Assembly (NCBI RefSeq): GCF_031127905.1
Contig: NZ_JARXIC010000023.1
Location: 1 to 64,000, forward strand
DNA length: 64,000 nt
DNA from: Thalassobacterium sedimentorum
Lineage (GTDB): Bacteria; Verrucomicrobiota; Verrucomicrobiia; Opitutales; Coraliomargaritaceae
Direction of reading: 5' to 3'
The notes below the pieces were generated by a model. It searched no databases, had not been told where the DNA came from, and was given only the letters and a program-made list of their open reading frames with translations. This document shows positions 34,926-44,432 of this stretch, in pieces; within the stretch, counting starts at the first letter, position 1, and the number at the start of each line of letters is the position of its first letter. A program made the position numbers and the translations under genes.

Positions 34926-35285
34926 GCCGGGGCCCTGCGGGCCAGTGAGGAGTCGAGAGTAGGAAGTGGGAAGAACCGCGCACGCTCCCCCCGGAACGAA
35001 GTTCCGAGGCCACGTATCCTCGATCCTCTGGATCGGGGCCGGCGGCCCTGCGGACCAGTGGGGAGTAGAGAGTGGGAAGTGGGGAGTCCAGCCACACGCT
35101 CCCCGGAACGAAATTCCGAGGCTACGTATCCTCGATCCTCTGGATCGGGGCGGGCGGCCCTGCGGACCAGTAGGAAGTTGAGAGTGCGAAGTGGGAAGAC
35201 CCAGCAACACGCCCCCCGGAACGAAGTTCCGAAGCTACGTATCCTCGATCCTCTGGATCGGGGCCGGCGGGCCTGCGGGCCAGCT
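34926..35285. repeat. REP family A array: three full units and one partial
   Basis: Three tandem units of about 113 bp begin near 34988, 35101 and 35214, and a partial unit sits directly after the mqo stop. Each unit holds small hairpins: GGAAC-GAA-GTTCC, CGAGG...CCTCG, GATCC-TCT-GGATC and GGCCC-TGC-GGGCC. A purine-rich spacer (GAGAGTGGGAAGTGGGGAG type) separates units. The third unit ends at the stop codon of the adjacent RAYT gene. The same unit recurs at 35871 and 38147-38430. Confidence 0.92.
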
Positions 35286-35287
35286 CC

Positions 35288-35812
35288 TTACATTTCATCC
35301 AGCAACGACTTTCGATACGCGCCAAAGCACTTCCAAAAGGCGTCGCTCTCCCAAGCATTCAGATCCGGAAAGCCGGGCACCATACTGCCCGCATAGGCCC
35401 AATCTTGGGCCGACTTCACAAGCTTCGCTCGCACGGGATTTTGACGCAAATAATTGCACGTATCGGCAAATGCATGCCGTTCTCGCGCCTCCTCGCGTAG
35501 CACATGATCATGCGGCTGCTTCACCCACTCCAAAGGTAAATAGCGCCGAAGAAACTTAGTCGCCTTCAGCTGATCACTGCGAGCCGCAGCCCCCACCCAA
35601 ATCAAATGCAGGTGATCCGGCATCAGAACGTAACGCGCGCAGCCCAAATGATACCTCGCACAAGTGTGCAAAAGCGTTTCTCGAAACAGAGAATGAAACG
35701 CATCCCCCAACCAGCCCTGACGCCGGTCTTTAACTACATAGGTCCACATCACATGCGCCGATCCCTGATAAAACTCAGCTGGCAGTCGGGGGAGTCGGCG
35801 CTCATTCCACAT
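35288..35812 (-). CDS. REP-associated tyrosine transposase (RAYT) 1
   Basis: A 174-residue IS200/IS605-like (Y1) transposase. The HUH metal-binding motif is H67-L-H69 in YVLMPDHLHLIW, and the likely catalytic tyrosine is Y121 in CNYLRQNPVRAKLV. MWTYVVKDRRQGWLGDAF and FRETLLHTCARYHLG fit the RAYT family. Single-domain RAYTs act on REP hairpins rather than moving as IS elements. The gene has family A repeats touching its 3' end and another copy 59 bp upstream of its start, which fits a dedicated RAYT-REP pair. Confidence 0.9.
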   Translation of the reverse strand: MWNERRLPRLPAEFYQGSAHVMWTYVVKDRRQGWLGDAFHSLFRETLLHTCARYHLGCARYVLMPDHLHLIWVGAAARSDQLKATKFLRRYLPLEWVKQPHDHVLREEARERHAFADTCNYLRQNPVRAKLVKSAQDWAYAGSMVPGFPDLNAWESDAFWKCFGAYRKSLLDEM

Positions 35813-35870
35813 AAGCCCAAACTACGAAAATTAACGCCATTAAGACAAGACAAATATAAACGATACGCTC

Positions 35871-35936
35871 CCCCGGAACAAAGTTCCGAGGCCACGTATC
35901 CTCAATCCTCTGGATCGGGGCCGGGGGCCCTGCGTC
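35871..35936. repeat. REP family A, isolated unit
   Basis: One unit with GGAAC-AAA-GTTCC, CGTATCCTCAATCC, GATCGGGG and a GGGGGCCC end, upstream of the RAYT 1 start. The remaining sequence to 36181 shows no gene; it holds only the leader of the next gene. Confidence 0.85.
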
Positions 35937-36181
35937 CTGAGCTCCTCAGCTCGAAATCTCAGTCGTTGCCGCAGTTAAGAAATAATAGGAGATTCAGGAA
36001 TCCTCAACTGACAGCCCTTTCGGCTCGCTTGGATCACACCGATACCACACTGATGCTGCTGAAGATTCATTCGATCTCTATCCCTGAACCTACCGCGGCA
36101 GCAGCGGTTTCCCTTGCCTATCCGATCATAGCTTAGTATAATACTGCGGTGCCATCATCAGCTTCAAGCGGACCTCACACA

Positions 36182-38041
36182 ATGCATCGATTCATAATCA
36201 AAATCCCCCTCGTCACACTCCTACTTTCATTGCTTCACACTGCTGTGTTTTGCCACGACCTAGATGATTTCGTGTTCCACATGAATGAAGAGACGGTCGA
36301 AATCACTGAATATGTAGGAACCAGCACCATTGTAACAGTGCCATCAGAAATCGATAGTATTCCCGTGCAATCGATCGGCAGAGATGCCTTTCGAAATAGC
36401 CAAATAACAGAAATCACCCTACCTGATTCAATTCTCAAGATTCAAGCATACGCATTTGAAGGTTGCAACCAACTGACCACAATCCAGCTCAGCGCTCAAC
36501 TGCTGACCATCGGCGAGTCAGCCTTTGAAGGAACAAATATCACTGCGGTGAACTTCCCCCAGACCTTGAGAACATTGGCCGACTCCGCCTTCATGCACTC
36601 TCAATCATTAACAAGCATTCAATTCCCAATGGATAGCAGCGAATTGAGTATCGGCATCAACGTGTTTAGCAATTGCGACGAGCTCCTCACAGTTTCACTG
36701 CCAACTGGCCTCCAGACAATACCAGCAGGAATGTTCAGTTCCTGCAATCAGCTCCAATCAGTGACACTGAATGATGATTTAAAATCAATCGCTACCGAAG
36801 CCTTCGCATGGTGCCCCAACCTACAGTCAATTAATTTCCCAGATGGCCTCACCACCATCGGCAATGACGCTTTTGTGGGCTCTGGCCTGAATTCCGTGGA
36901 CTTACCCTCCAGCCTAAGTGCGCTGGGAACTCGTCCATTCTCCTTTTCGGACGATCTAATTGCGATCAATGTCTCCTCCGCTAACAGCAATTTTGCAGCT
37001 ATAAACGGCGTACTTTACGACAAAGAAATTACCAAGCTACTGACATTCCCAGCATCAAAACCAGTCACAGATTTTCAGGTCCCTGACACGGTGCAAAGCA
37101 TCGGACTGCACGCGTTTGCAAATCACGCAGCACTTGAGCAAATTCACATTCCACCAGCGACCACAGAAATTGACGCGGATGTATTCTATGCAAATTCGAA
37201 TTTGCACAGCGTTCACGTCAGCCCCGATAACACAACTTATCGTAGTCAAGATGGTGTTCTATTCGACAAGTCACTCAGTACCCTGCTGTATTTCCCCTAC
37301 GGCAAGGTCATTGCTTGCTATAAAATACCGGAGGGAGTAACCTCGCTTTCAAGTCGCACGTTTTTCTCTCGCCCAGGCATCGACTACATCGTGATTCCCG
37401 AAGGCGTGACCACAATTAAACGAGATACGTTTAGCTATTCTAGCATCCAAGAAGTCATCATTCCAGCATCGGTGCACACGATCGAAACTGATGCGTTTAA
37501 CACCCCAAGTTTAAATGCGATCTATTTTTCGGGAAATGCCCCAACGGCTCAATCACGTGCATTCTATAGATCCACTAGCGGAGATGTCTATGCAACCGGC
37601 TACATATCTGAAACAGCAGAAGGCTTCAGTGCGCCTCTTTGGCAGTACGCTTACCCTTATAATTTGCCAATTCTTACTATCGGGCCAGAAGAAGAATTTA
37701 CCATCTGGAAATTAAAAAATGAAGTCCCGCATGATACGAATATCAACGCATCACTCGATGGAATTAAATATCCGATCCTATTGCCCTATGCACTCAATTT
37801 AAACCCTCAGAAATTTGAACTTCCGATGCCTCAAATAAGCTCAAACGCGTGGATTTGGAAATTCGACGGCGCACGCACTGGCATCACTTATATGGTCGAA
37901 CAGACCAATAACCTCAGCGAAGACAACTGGTCCACACACGGCATCACAATTTCTGCCCCCGATAGCGCAGGCCAAAGAACTGCAACTGGCAGTCACTCAG
38001 GAGAACAACTTTTCCTAAGGATCCTAGTTAACCCGGAGTAA
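36182..38041 (+). CDS. BspA-like leucine-rich-repeat secreted protein
   Basis: The ATG at 36182 (MHRFIIKIPLVTLLLSLLHTAVFCHD) provides a signal peptide; an earlier in-frame start at 36149 adds 11 residues without one. The 619-residue product has about 14 LRR_5 (BspA-type) repeats with the pattern AFxxCxxLTxIxLPxxLxxIGxxAF, from about residue 55 to 440. The C-terminal 150 residues form a beta-rich module with WKFDGARTGITYMVEQTNNLSEDNW. BspA-type proteins are secreted and often surface-attached or adhesive; the partner here is unknown. The gene sits between two family A REP arrays. Confidence 0.9.
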   Translation: MHRFIIKIPLVTLLLSLLHTAVFCHDLDDFVFHMNEETVEITEYVGTSTIVTVPSEIDSIPVQSIGRDAFRNSQITEITLPDSILKIQAYAFEGCNQLTTIQLSAQLLTIGESAFEGTNITAVNFPQTLRTLADSAFMHSQSLTSIQFPMDSSELSIGINVFSNCDELLTVSLPTGLQTIPAGMFSSCNQLQSVTLNDDLKSIATEAFAWCPNLQSINFPDGLTTIGNDAFVGSGLNSVDLPSSLSALGTRPFSFSDDLIAINVSSANSNFAAINGVLYDKEITKLLTFPASKPVTDFQVPDTVQSIGLHAFANHAALEQIHIPPATTEIDADVFYANSNLHSVHVSPDNTTYRSQDGVLFDKSLSTLLYFPYGKVIACYKIPEGVTSLSSRTFFSRPGIDYIVIPEGVTTIKRDTFSYSSIQEVIIPASVHTIETDAFNTPSLNAIYFSGNAPTAQSRAFYRSTSGDVYATGYISETAEGFSAPLWQYAYPYNLPILTIGPEEEFTIWKLKNEVPHDTNINASLDGIKYPILLPYALNLNPQKFELPMPQISSNAWIWKFDGARTGITYMVEQTNNLSEDNWSTHGITISAPDSAGQRTATGSHSGEQLFLRILVNPE

Positions 38042-38146
38042 AGGTTGTAGAGTCGAGCAAATCAACAACCGCGAAATGACGAATAAGCCATTCCACGGTT
38101 GTGTTTTTGACGAAGGGCCTGAGCGCCTCCAGCCAACAAGCCTAGC

Positions 38147-38430
38147 CCCCGGAACAAAGTTCCGAAGCTACGTATCCTCGATCCTCTGGATCGGGGCTGG
38201 CGGGCCCTGCGGGCCAGTAGAGAGTGCGAAGTGGGAAGACCAGCAACACGCTCCCCGGAACGAAGTTCCGAGGCTACGTATCCTCGGTCCTCTGGATCGG
38301 GGCTGGCGGGCCCTGCGGGCCAGTAGCAAGTAGAGAGTGCGAAGTAGAAAGACCAGCAACACGCTCCCCGGAACGAAGTTCCGAAGCTACGTATCCTCGA
38401 TCCTCTGGATCGAGGCAGGGGGCCCGCGGG
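38147..38430. repeat. REP family A array, three units
   Basis: Units begin near 38147, 38253 and 38365, each with GGAAC(G/A)AAGTTCC, CTACGTATCCTCG, GATCCTCTGGATCG and GGGCCCTGCGGGCC, and spacers such as AGAGTGCGAAGTGGGAAGAC. Same orientation as the arrays at 34926 and 35871. 38431-38559 shows nothing recognisable. Confidence 0.92.
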
Positions 38431-38559
38431 CAAAAAAACACTTCGACATAAAAATTTAAAAGATTCTGAAACTATGCGCCGCACCTGACGATGCCTTCAT
38501 TCGGGCCTTTTCTCTTGCCTGATTCAATAGACAAGCAATCCGAAAAAACTACCATCTCA

Positions 38560-38577
38560 TTCAAACAATTGTTTGAA
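38560..38577. promoter_or_regulatory. Perfect 18-bp palindrome upstream of the RND operon (candidate TetR-type operator)
   Basis: TTCAAACAATTGTTTGAA is a perfect palindrome 88 bp before the GTG start of the outer membrane factor gene. Size and symmetry fit operators of TetR-family repressors that control RND pumps. No TetR gene lies in the window. Confidence 0.55.
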
Positions 38578-38665
38578 GAATTCTCAAAAATGCTCCTTTA
38601 CTTTGCGAGCCTAGGCGCCGCAGCGGATCCAACGCTGACGGCGCACTTTTATCGACGACTACACA

Positions 38666-40030
38666 GTGAAATCTACATTCTACTTTTGCCTTCCTTTTAC
38701 GCTGCTGTTTACCAGCTGTGTCAGCATTCCCGAAAAACGTGCGCAGCAAGTCGATGAGGCGCTGGCCATTGCTCCGACCTACGCCACCAGCGAGTATCCG
38801 GACTTGGAACTGGTCGATTCTTTACTGGAGCTTTTCGATGCCCCTCAGCTCAAGCAACTGGTGGAGCAAGCATGGGCTCACAATCCGAACTTGCTGATCG
38901 CGGCTTCAGAGATGGATGAAGCGGGCTTTAATTTTGAAAAATCCCGCGGAGCTCTGTTTCCTTCTTTGAGCGGCAATGGCGCTGCCAGTCGCGCCGGCTC
39001 CAACTCAAGCGCTGCCAGCAATACTTTTTCTGCCAGCTTGGATGTGGAATGGGAGGTCGATCTGTGGGGCGAGCTTCGCAATCAAACGCGCGCCGCCCAA
39101 GCGGACCAATTTACCAGCGAGGCGAACTACCAAGCCACCCGCCAATCACTGGCCGCCCAAACCATGCAGGCCTGGTTCAATTTGATCGCGGCGGAGAAAC
39201 AACTGAATCTGGCCGAGCGCGAGCGAGACAGCTTTGCCGACACCCATCAACTGGTGCAGCGCCGATACGAACAAGGCATCGTCACAATCACTGAAGTGGA
39301 GCTCGCGCATACCGATGCCGCCAGCGCCCGCGCCGACTACGAATCCAGCAAAGACGCTCGCGACCAAAGCGCCCGCGCCCTGAAAGCTCTGCTCGGCCAA
39401 TACCCTGACGCCAGCCTGTCAGCTTCAACGAACTGGCCCGCCCTGGATCGCAGCATTCCCAGCGGCCTGCCTTCGGAGCTGCTGCTGGCACGCCCCGACA
39501 TTATTGCTGCCTATCAAAACATCCGCGCCGCGGATGCCCTGGCACGTGCCGCCTATGCGGACCTGTTTCCTGCTTTTACACTCACCGCCAGTGGCGGCCG
39601 CAGCTCCGATACATTGTCCGACCTTGGACGCAGCGCCTTCGATGTGTGGTCACTCGCCGGACAAATCAGCGCCCCCATTTTCGAAGCGGGTCAACGCCGC
39701 GCGGAAGTCGGAGCCGCCGATGCCCGCGCCGAGCAAGCGTACCAGAACTACCGCGCCGTTGTCATTAATGCATTCACCGAAGTGGAAAACGCGCTCAACT
39801 CGGAAGCCTACCTAGCCCGCGAAGAAACGGCGCGTCTGGAAGCACTGGCAGCCGCCCGCCGCGCCGAAGCCAAAAGCCTGCGCGACTACGAATCCGGCCT
39901 GATCGACATTCTGGATCTCCTCGAGGCGCAGCGCCGTGTCTTCAGCACCGAAGCCCAAACCATCAGCTTACACAATCTACGACTCAGCAACCGCGTCAGC
40001 CTCGCCCTCGCCTTGGGCAAAGGCTTCTAA
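38666..40030 (+). CDS. RND efflux outer membrane factor (TolC/OprM/NodT family lipoprotein)
   Basis: A 454-residue outer-membrane channel protein. It starts at GTG 38666 with a short signal ending in LLFTSC, a lipobox with acylation at about C18. Two OEP repeats follow: WAHNPNLLIAASEMDEAGFNFEKSRGALFPSLSG near the start, and RPDIIAAYQNIRAADALARAAYADLFPAFTL near residue 275, plus QRRVFSTEAQTISLHNLRLSNRVSLALALG at the end. It is the first gene of a three-gene RND operon (55 bp to the fusion protein), preceded by a palindromic operator candidate. It would export drugs or other small compounds. Confidence 0.95.
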   Translation: MKSTFYFCLPFTLLFTSCVSIPEKRAQQVDEALAIAPTYATSEYPDLELVDSLLELFDAPQLKQLVEQAWAHNPNLLIAASEMDEAGFNFEKSRGALFPSLSGNGAASRAGSNSSAASNTFSASLDVEWEVDLWGELRNQTRAAQADQFTSEANYQATRQSLAAQTMQAWFNLIAAEKQLNLAERERDSFADTHQLVQRRYEQGIVTITEVELAHTDAASARADYESSKDARDQSARALKALLGQYPDASLSASTNWPALDRSIPSGLPSELLLARPDIIAAYQNIRAADALARAAYADLFPAFTLTASGGRSSDTLSDLGRSAFDVWSLAGQISAPIFEAGQRRAEVGAADARAEQAYQNYRAVVINAFTEVENALNSEAYLAREETARLEALAAARRAEAKSLRDYESGLIDILDLLEAQRRVFSTEAQTISLHNLRLSNRVSLALALGKGF

Positions 40031-40085
40031 GAATCCTCTCTCACACCCAAGCAAACGACCGCTCAAGCAGCCTGCAACATTCCGT

Positions 40086-41261
40086 ATGACCGCATTACAA
40101 CGCATCTCCAATATCGTCCTCCTACCGGCGATCCTCATCCTGGCCACGCTAATCATCTGGGTCATGATTAAGAACAAGCCCGAGCGGCCCAATGTCACGC
40201 CCCCCGCGATCATCCCCAGCGTGAGCTATGTGGAAGTCCAAGCACAAGCGACCACGCCGGACATCACCACCTACGGCAACGTACAAAGTTTCTTCGAAGC
40301 GCAACTCTCCGCTCAAGTCAGCGGCGAAATCCGACACATCAGCCCCAGTTTCAACGCAGGTCAATTCGTGCAAGCTGGCGAGCTACTGGTGGAAATTGAT
40401 CCATCCGACTATCAAGCCGTAATCGCTCAAGAAGAGGCCAACCTCGCCAGTATGCAACAAGCACTCAGCGAGGAGAGCATTCGCGCCGACCTGGCCGCTC
40501 AAGACTGGACCGAGTCCGGCCGCGCCCTGGAAGACGCCAGCGAGCTCACCCTGCGCCAACCACAACTCGCCGCCGCCCAAGCCAGCGTCGCCTCCGCTCA
40601 AGCCAGCCTGCAAAAAGCACAGCTGGATCTTGACCGCACAAAAATTCGCGCTCCCTTTGATGCAATCATCCAAAACCGCAGCGCCAGCCCGGGTAACATC
40701 GTCAATAACGGCAGCACCCTCGGCAGCCTAATCGCCACCGAAAAAGCCGAAGTGCGACTACCACTCACCGCCACCCAAGTGCAACGCCTCCACTTGCAGA
40801 CCCCCTCTGCGGACTCGGCCAACAAAGCCCCCCTACGGGCCACACTCACCACAGCCACTCAGCCCAACGCACAGTGGACCGCTACCATCACTCGCACAGA
40901 ACCCAGCGTCGATCTCAACAATCAAGTCATTTACGTCATCGGCGAAATCGCCGAGCCCTTTGCCAATCCACAGGCCTTCCTGCCGATCGGCTCCTTCGTC
41001 GACGCACGCATCCCTGCCCGCACCATTGAAGATGCCTTCCGCGTGCCCAATACCGCACTGGTCGAAGACCGCTTTGTCTGGATCGTCGATGCCGATGATA
41101 CACTGCAGCAATTGCCTGTCACCCGACTGGTGGCCGACGGCGACGAACTCATTCTACATATCGATGCCGTATCCAAAGATTCCATACTTAAGATCGCCAC
41201 TCGCCCGTTGAATTCATTTCGCATCGGCCAAAAAGTTCAACCACACGCGAAAGCACGCTAA
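40086..41261 (+). CDS. RND efflux periplasmic adaptor (membrane fusion protein)
   Basis: The ATG at 40086 (MTALQRISNIVLLPAILILATLIIWVMI) opens onto a membrane anchor; the frame continues upstream into the preceding gene. The 391-residue product has a lipoyl-like domain (TPDITTYGNVQSFFEAQLSAQVSGEI), the coiled-coil hairpin (about residues 110-180), the second lipoyl half (IRAPFDAIIQNRSASPGNIV), and a beta-barrel domain ending with FRIGQKV. It couples the RND pump to the outer-membrane factor. Its TAA stop shares the A with the pump start codon. Confidence 0.95.
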   Translation: MTALQRISNIVLLPAILILATLIIWVMIKNKPERPNVTPPAIIPSVSYVEVQAQATTPDITTYGNVQSFFEAQLSAQVSGEIRHISPSFNAGQFVQAGELLVEIDPSDYQAVIAQEEANLASMQQALSEESIRADLAAQDWTESGRALEDASELTLRQPQLAAAQASVASAQASLQKAQLDLDRTKIRAPFDAIIQNRSASPGNIVNNGSTLGSLIATEKAEVRLPLTATQVQRLHLQTPSADSANKAPLRATLTTATQPNAQWTATITRTEPSVDLNNQVIYVIGEIAEPFANPQAFLPIGSFVDARIPARTIEDAFRVPNTALVEDRFVWIVDADDTLQQLPVTRLVADGDELILHIDAVSKDSILKIATRPLNSFRIGQKVQPHAKAR

Positions 41262-44200
41262 ATGAGTCCCATCAAAAAACATCCAATCATCGCGTGGTTT
41301 TGCGACAACACCGTCGTCGCCAACATCCTGATGCTGATTATCCTCGGCATGGGGATCTCCACAGCCATCAGCGTGCGCAAGGAAGCCTTCCCTTCCTTCG
41401 ACGCGGAAAGCGTCACTGTCAGCGTTCCCTTTCGTGGAGGCACTCCGGAAGATGTCGAACGCGGGGTTGCGATCAAAATTGAAGAATCCTTGCAAGGCAT
41501 CAAAGGCATCGACCACATCAGTAGCACCTCCACCGAATCGAATGCCAAGGTCACCATAAACGCGATCGAAGATTATTCGATCACCAAACTGCTGGACGAT
41601 GTCAAAATTCAAGTCGACGCCATCTCCAGTTTCCCCGAACAAGCCGAGAAACCCATCATCACCGAAAACCAACGCTCGCACGATGTGTTGCGAGTCAACC
41701 TCTATGGCGATGTCGCCGAAAGCGTGCTCAAAGAAGCTGCCCGCACCCTGCGCGACGATCTACTCAAACTGGAAAACATCACCCTGGTCGAAACCAGCGG
41801 TGCCCGCGATTACGAAGTCTCGGTCGAAGTATCCGAGAATCAACTACGCGCTTACAACCTCACATTCAACGAAGTCGCCGACGCGATCTCCAACAACTCC
41901 ATCGACCTCTCCGGTGGTGTCGTGCGCAGCGACAGTGGCGACATCTCCGTGCGCACCCGCGACCAGGCCTATGTCGCGGCCGACTTCGCCAAGATCCCAC
42001 TACGCACCGAAGCCGATGGCACCCGCATCTTACTCGGCGACATCGCCGAAATTCGCGACGGATTTGTCGATCAAGAATACCTGAGCCGCTTTAACGGGCA
42101 GCCCTCCGTCGGACTCTCGATCACCTCCGAGGGTGACAACGACATCATTAAAGCCGCCGACGAAGCCACTCAGTTCGTGGCCAGCTATGCCGAAGTGTAT
42201 GGTCTGCCCGAAGGCGTGCAAATCAGCAGCTGGCAAGACGGCTCCGAGTCCATCCGCTCCCGCCTCAAGCTACTCATCGACAATGGCATCCTAGGCGTGC
42301 TCTTGGTCTTAATCTCTCTCGCCCTCTTTCTCAATCTACGGCTCGCCTTCTGGGTCGCGCTTGGCATTCCCATCTCGATCGCCGGCGCATTGGCCGCCTT
42401 CCCTTTTCCGCTGATCGACATCTCGCTCAATCAGCTCACCGCCTTCGCCTTTATTATCGTGCTCGGGATCATCGTCGACGACGCGATCGTGATCGGCGAA
42501 TCCATCTATAGCACCAAAGAAGAGGACGAAGCCAAAGGCGAACATCACAAAAACGACCTACACTCCACCGTGCGCGGAGTCTCCAAGGTCGTCACGCCCG
42601 CCACCTTCGGTGTGCTCACCACCATCGCCGCCTTCTATCCGCTCACTCAAGTGTCCGGCCGCATGGGCAATGTTTTCGGCCAGATCGCCACAGGCGTGAT
42701 TCTCTGCCTGATCTTCTCACTGGTTGAATCCAAGCTCATACTGCCCTCCCACCTGAACCACATTCGGATCAAACACGAGCCGAAGAATTTCATCAGTCGT
42801 CGCTGGGCTCGCTTCCAAGAGGCGATCGCTCGCGGCCTCAAGTATTTTGTCCAGCGCCTCTATCAACCGGCCCTGCGCGCCATGATTCCCTATCGCTACG
42901 TCACCTTGGCCGCCTTTATCGCCGTGCTGATTCTAGTCATCGGCCTACTGCCGTCAGGCAAGCTGCGCTTCGTCTTCTTCCCCGACATCTATCGCGATTC
43001 CATTTCGGCCAACCTCGAACTCGAGCAAGGTCTGCCAGTGGATTACCTGCACGAGAATGCCAACATGATCGCCGACGCCCTGCAGCAAACCATTCGTGAG
43101 CTGGAAAGTAAGTCCGGCGAAACCCTACTCCGCCACATCTCCGTCAACGCCTCCTCCAATACCGCAGCCTCCATCGCGGCCGAGCTCACCACATCCGAGA
43201 CCCGCACCATCACCACCGGCGACATTGTTAAAGCATGGCGTTCCAAAATTCCGCCCATCTCCGGCGCCAAAGCACTCACCATCTCCGGCACCCGCGGCCC
43301 CGGGCAAGGCCTCGAAATACAACTCGCCAGTCAGTCGTTGGATGACCTACAAGCCGCCGCAGAGGCAATGAAAGCCAAAGTCGCCACGTATCCAGGAATC
43401 CATGACATCCAAGACACCTTCGACTCCGGACGTCCCGAGATACAAGTGCAGCTCACGCCCGCCGGCCAGGCCGCAGGCTACAACAAACAACTACTGGCCA
43501 ACAACGTGCGCAGCGCCTTCTACGGCACCGAAGCCCAACGCGTGCAACGCGGTCGCGACGAAGTTAAGGTCATGGTCCGCTACCCGATCGAAGAACGCAG
43601 CCAGTTAGAAACACTGCGCGACATGCGCATCCGCACCGACGACGGCAGCGCCGTGCCCTTCTCCGTCGTCGCCGACACACAATACGGCGACTCCCTCGCC
43701 TCCATCGAACGCTTCGACAACAACCGCATCGTCTCCGTCAAAGCAGACATTGATAAGGCCGTCACCTCCAGTGAAGAAGTCCTGGCACTACTGAGCGAAG
43801 ATTACTTCCCCACCTTTCTGGCAGAGCACCCCAACGTCAGTATCAACCTCTACGGCGAGGCCGAGCAACGCGCCAAGTCCGTGCAATCCCTACTGCGCGG
43901 CTTCGGGTTTTCGATCCTAATGATCTACATTTTGATCGCGGTGCCCCTCAAGTCCTACACCAAGCCCCTATTCATCATGTCCGTGATTCCCTTCGGTATC
44001 ATCGGCGCCTTGCTCGGACACTTTCTCATCGGCATCCCGATCAGCATCCTATCCGTCTTCGGCATCCTCGCACTCAGCGGCATCGTGGTCAACGACTCAC
44101 TCGTGTTGATGTCGCGCCTCGACGACTTAGGCATCGAAGCCCCCGACACCCCACTCGCCGAGCGCATCATCCGTGCAGGCGGCGAGCGCTTTCGTGCCAT

Positions 44201-44432
44201 CTTGCTCACCACGCTCACCACCTTTGTAGGCTTAATCCCACTACTCGCAGAAACATCGACCCAGGCACAATTCTTAAAGCCCATGGCCGTATCCGTCGGC
44301 TTCGGCGTCGTCTTCGCCACTGGCATCACACTGGTGTTGCTGCCTATAATGATCCTAATCGCCAACGACCTACGCAGTGGCTTGAGCCACTCATGCAGCC
44401 ACTGGCGCGGCATGATTTTCGGGCGCAAGTAA
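41262..44432 (+). CDS. RND multidrug efflux pump (AcrB/HAE1 family)
   Basis: A 1056-residue proton-driven inner-membrane transporter with 12 expected helices and two large periplasmic loops. The first helix is followed by VRKEAFPSFDAESVTVSVPFRGGTPEDVERGVAIKIEE. The proton-relay aspartates lie in helix 4 (LGIIVDDAIVIGESIY). IPISIAGALAAFPF and the second-half helices (PFGIIGALLGHFLIG, FGILALSGIVVNDSLVLMSR) are typical. The start codon overlaps the stop of the adaptor gene. The substrate spectrum cannot be read from the sequence. Confidence 0.96.
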   Translation: MSPIKKHPIIAWFCDNTVVANILMLIILGMGISTAISVRKEAFPSFDAESVTVSVPFRGGTPEDVERGVAIKIEESLQGIKGIDHISSTSTESNAKVTINAIEDYSITKLLDDVKIQVDAISSFPEQAEKPIITENQRSHDVLRVNLYGDVAESVLKEAARTLRDDLLKLENITLVETSGARDYEVSVEVSENQLRAYNLTFNEVADAISNNSIDLSGGVVRSDSGDISVRTRDQAYVAADFAKIPLRTEADGTRILLGDIAEIRDGFVDQEYLSRFNGQPSVGLSITSEGDNDIIKAADEATQFVASYAEVYGLPEGVQISSWQDGSESIRSRLKLLIDNGILGVLLVLISLALFLNLRLAFWVALGIPISIAGALAAFPFPLIDISLNQLTAFAFIIVLGIIVDDAIVIGESIYSTKEEDEAKGEHHKNDLHSTVRGVSKVVTPATFGVLTTIAAFYPLTQVSGRMGNVFGQIATGVILCLIFSLVESKLILPSHLNHIRIKHEPKNFISRRWARFQEAIARGLKYFVQRLYQPALRAMIPYRYVTLAAFIAVLILVIGLLPSGKLRFVFFPDIYRDSISANLELEQGLPVDYLHENANMIADALQQTIRELESKSGETLLRHISVNASSNTAASIAAELTTSETRTITTGDIVKAWRSKIPPISGAKALTISGTRGPGQGLEIQLASQSLDDLQAAAEAMKAKVATYPGIHDIQDTFDSGRPEIQVQLTPAGQAAGYNKQLLANNVRSAFYGTEAQRVQRGRDEVKVMVRYPIEERSQLETLRDMRIRTDDGSAVPFSVVADTQYGDSLASIERFDNNRIVSVKADIDKAVTSSEEVLALLSEDYFPTFLAEHPNVSINLYGEAEQRAKSVQSLLRGFGFSILMIYILIAVPLKSYTKPLFIMSVIPFGIIGALLGHFLIGIPISILSVFGILALSGIVVNDSLVLMSRLDDLGIEAPDTPLAERIIRAGGERFRAILLTTLTTFVGLIPLLAETSTQAQFLKPMAVSVGFGVVFATGITLVLLPIMILIANDLRSGLSHSCSHWRGMIFGRK

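Noticed and set aside
34926-35285. Tandem repeat array considered as a CRISPR
   Set aside because: Units are about 113 bp with multiple internal palindromes, and the spacers are near-identical purine-rich runs. CRISPR repeats are shorter and their spacers unique. No cas gene is nearby.
34911-35396. Open frames reading through REP family A units
   Set aside because: They translate the repeat (for example SSGSGRAALR) and owe their length to repeat periodicity, not to coding selection.
35606-36136. Plus-strand open frame of 176 codons over RAYT 1 and the REP unit
   Set aside because: It is antisense to the RAYT coding sequence, runs through repeat DNA and has no recognisable protein features.
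38491-38757. 88-codon open frame upstream of the outer membrane factor gene
   Set aside because: It overlaps the palindromic operator and the start of the OMF gene in another frame, and its sequence has no family features.
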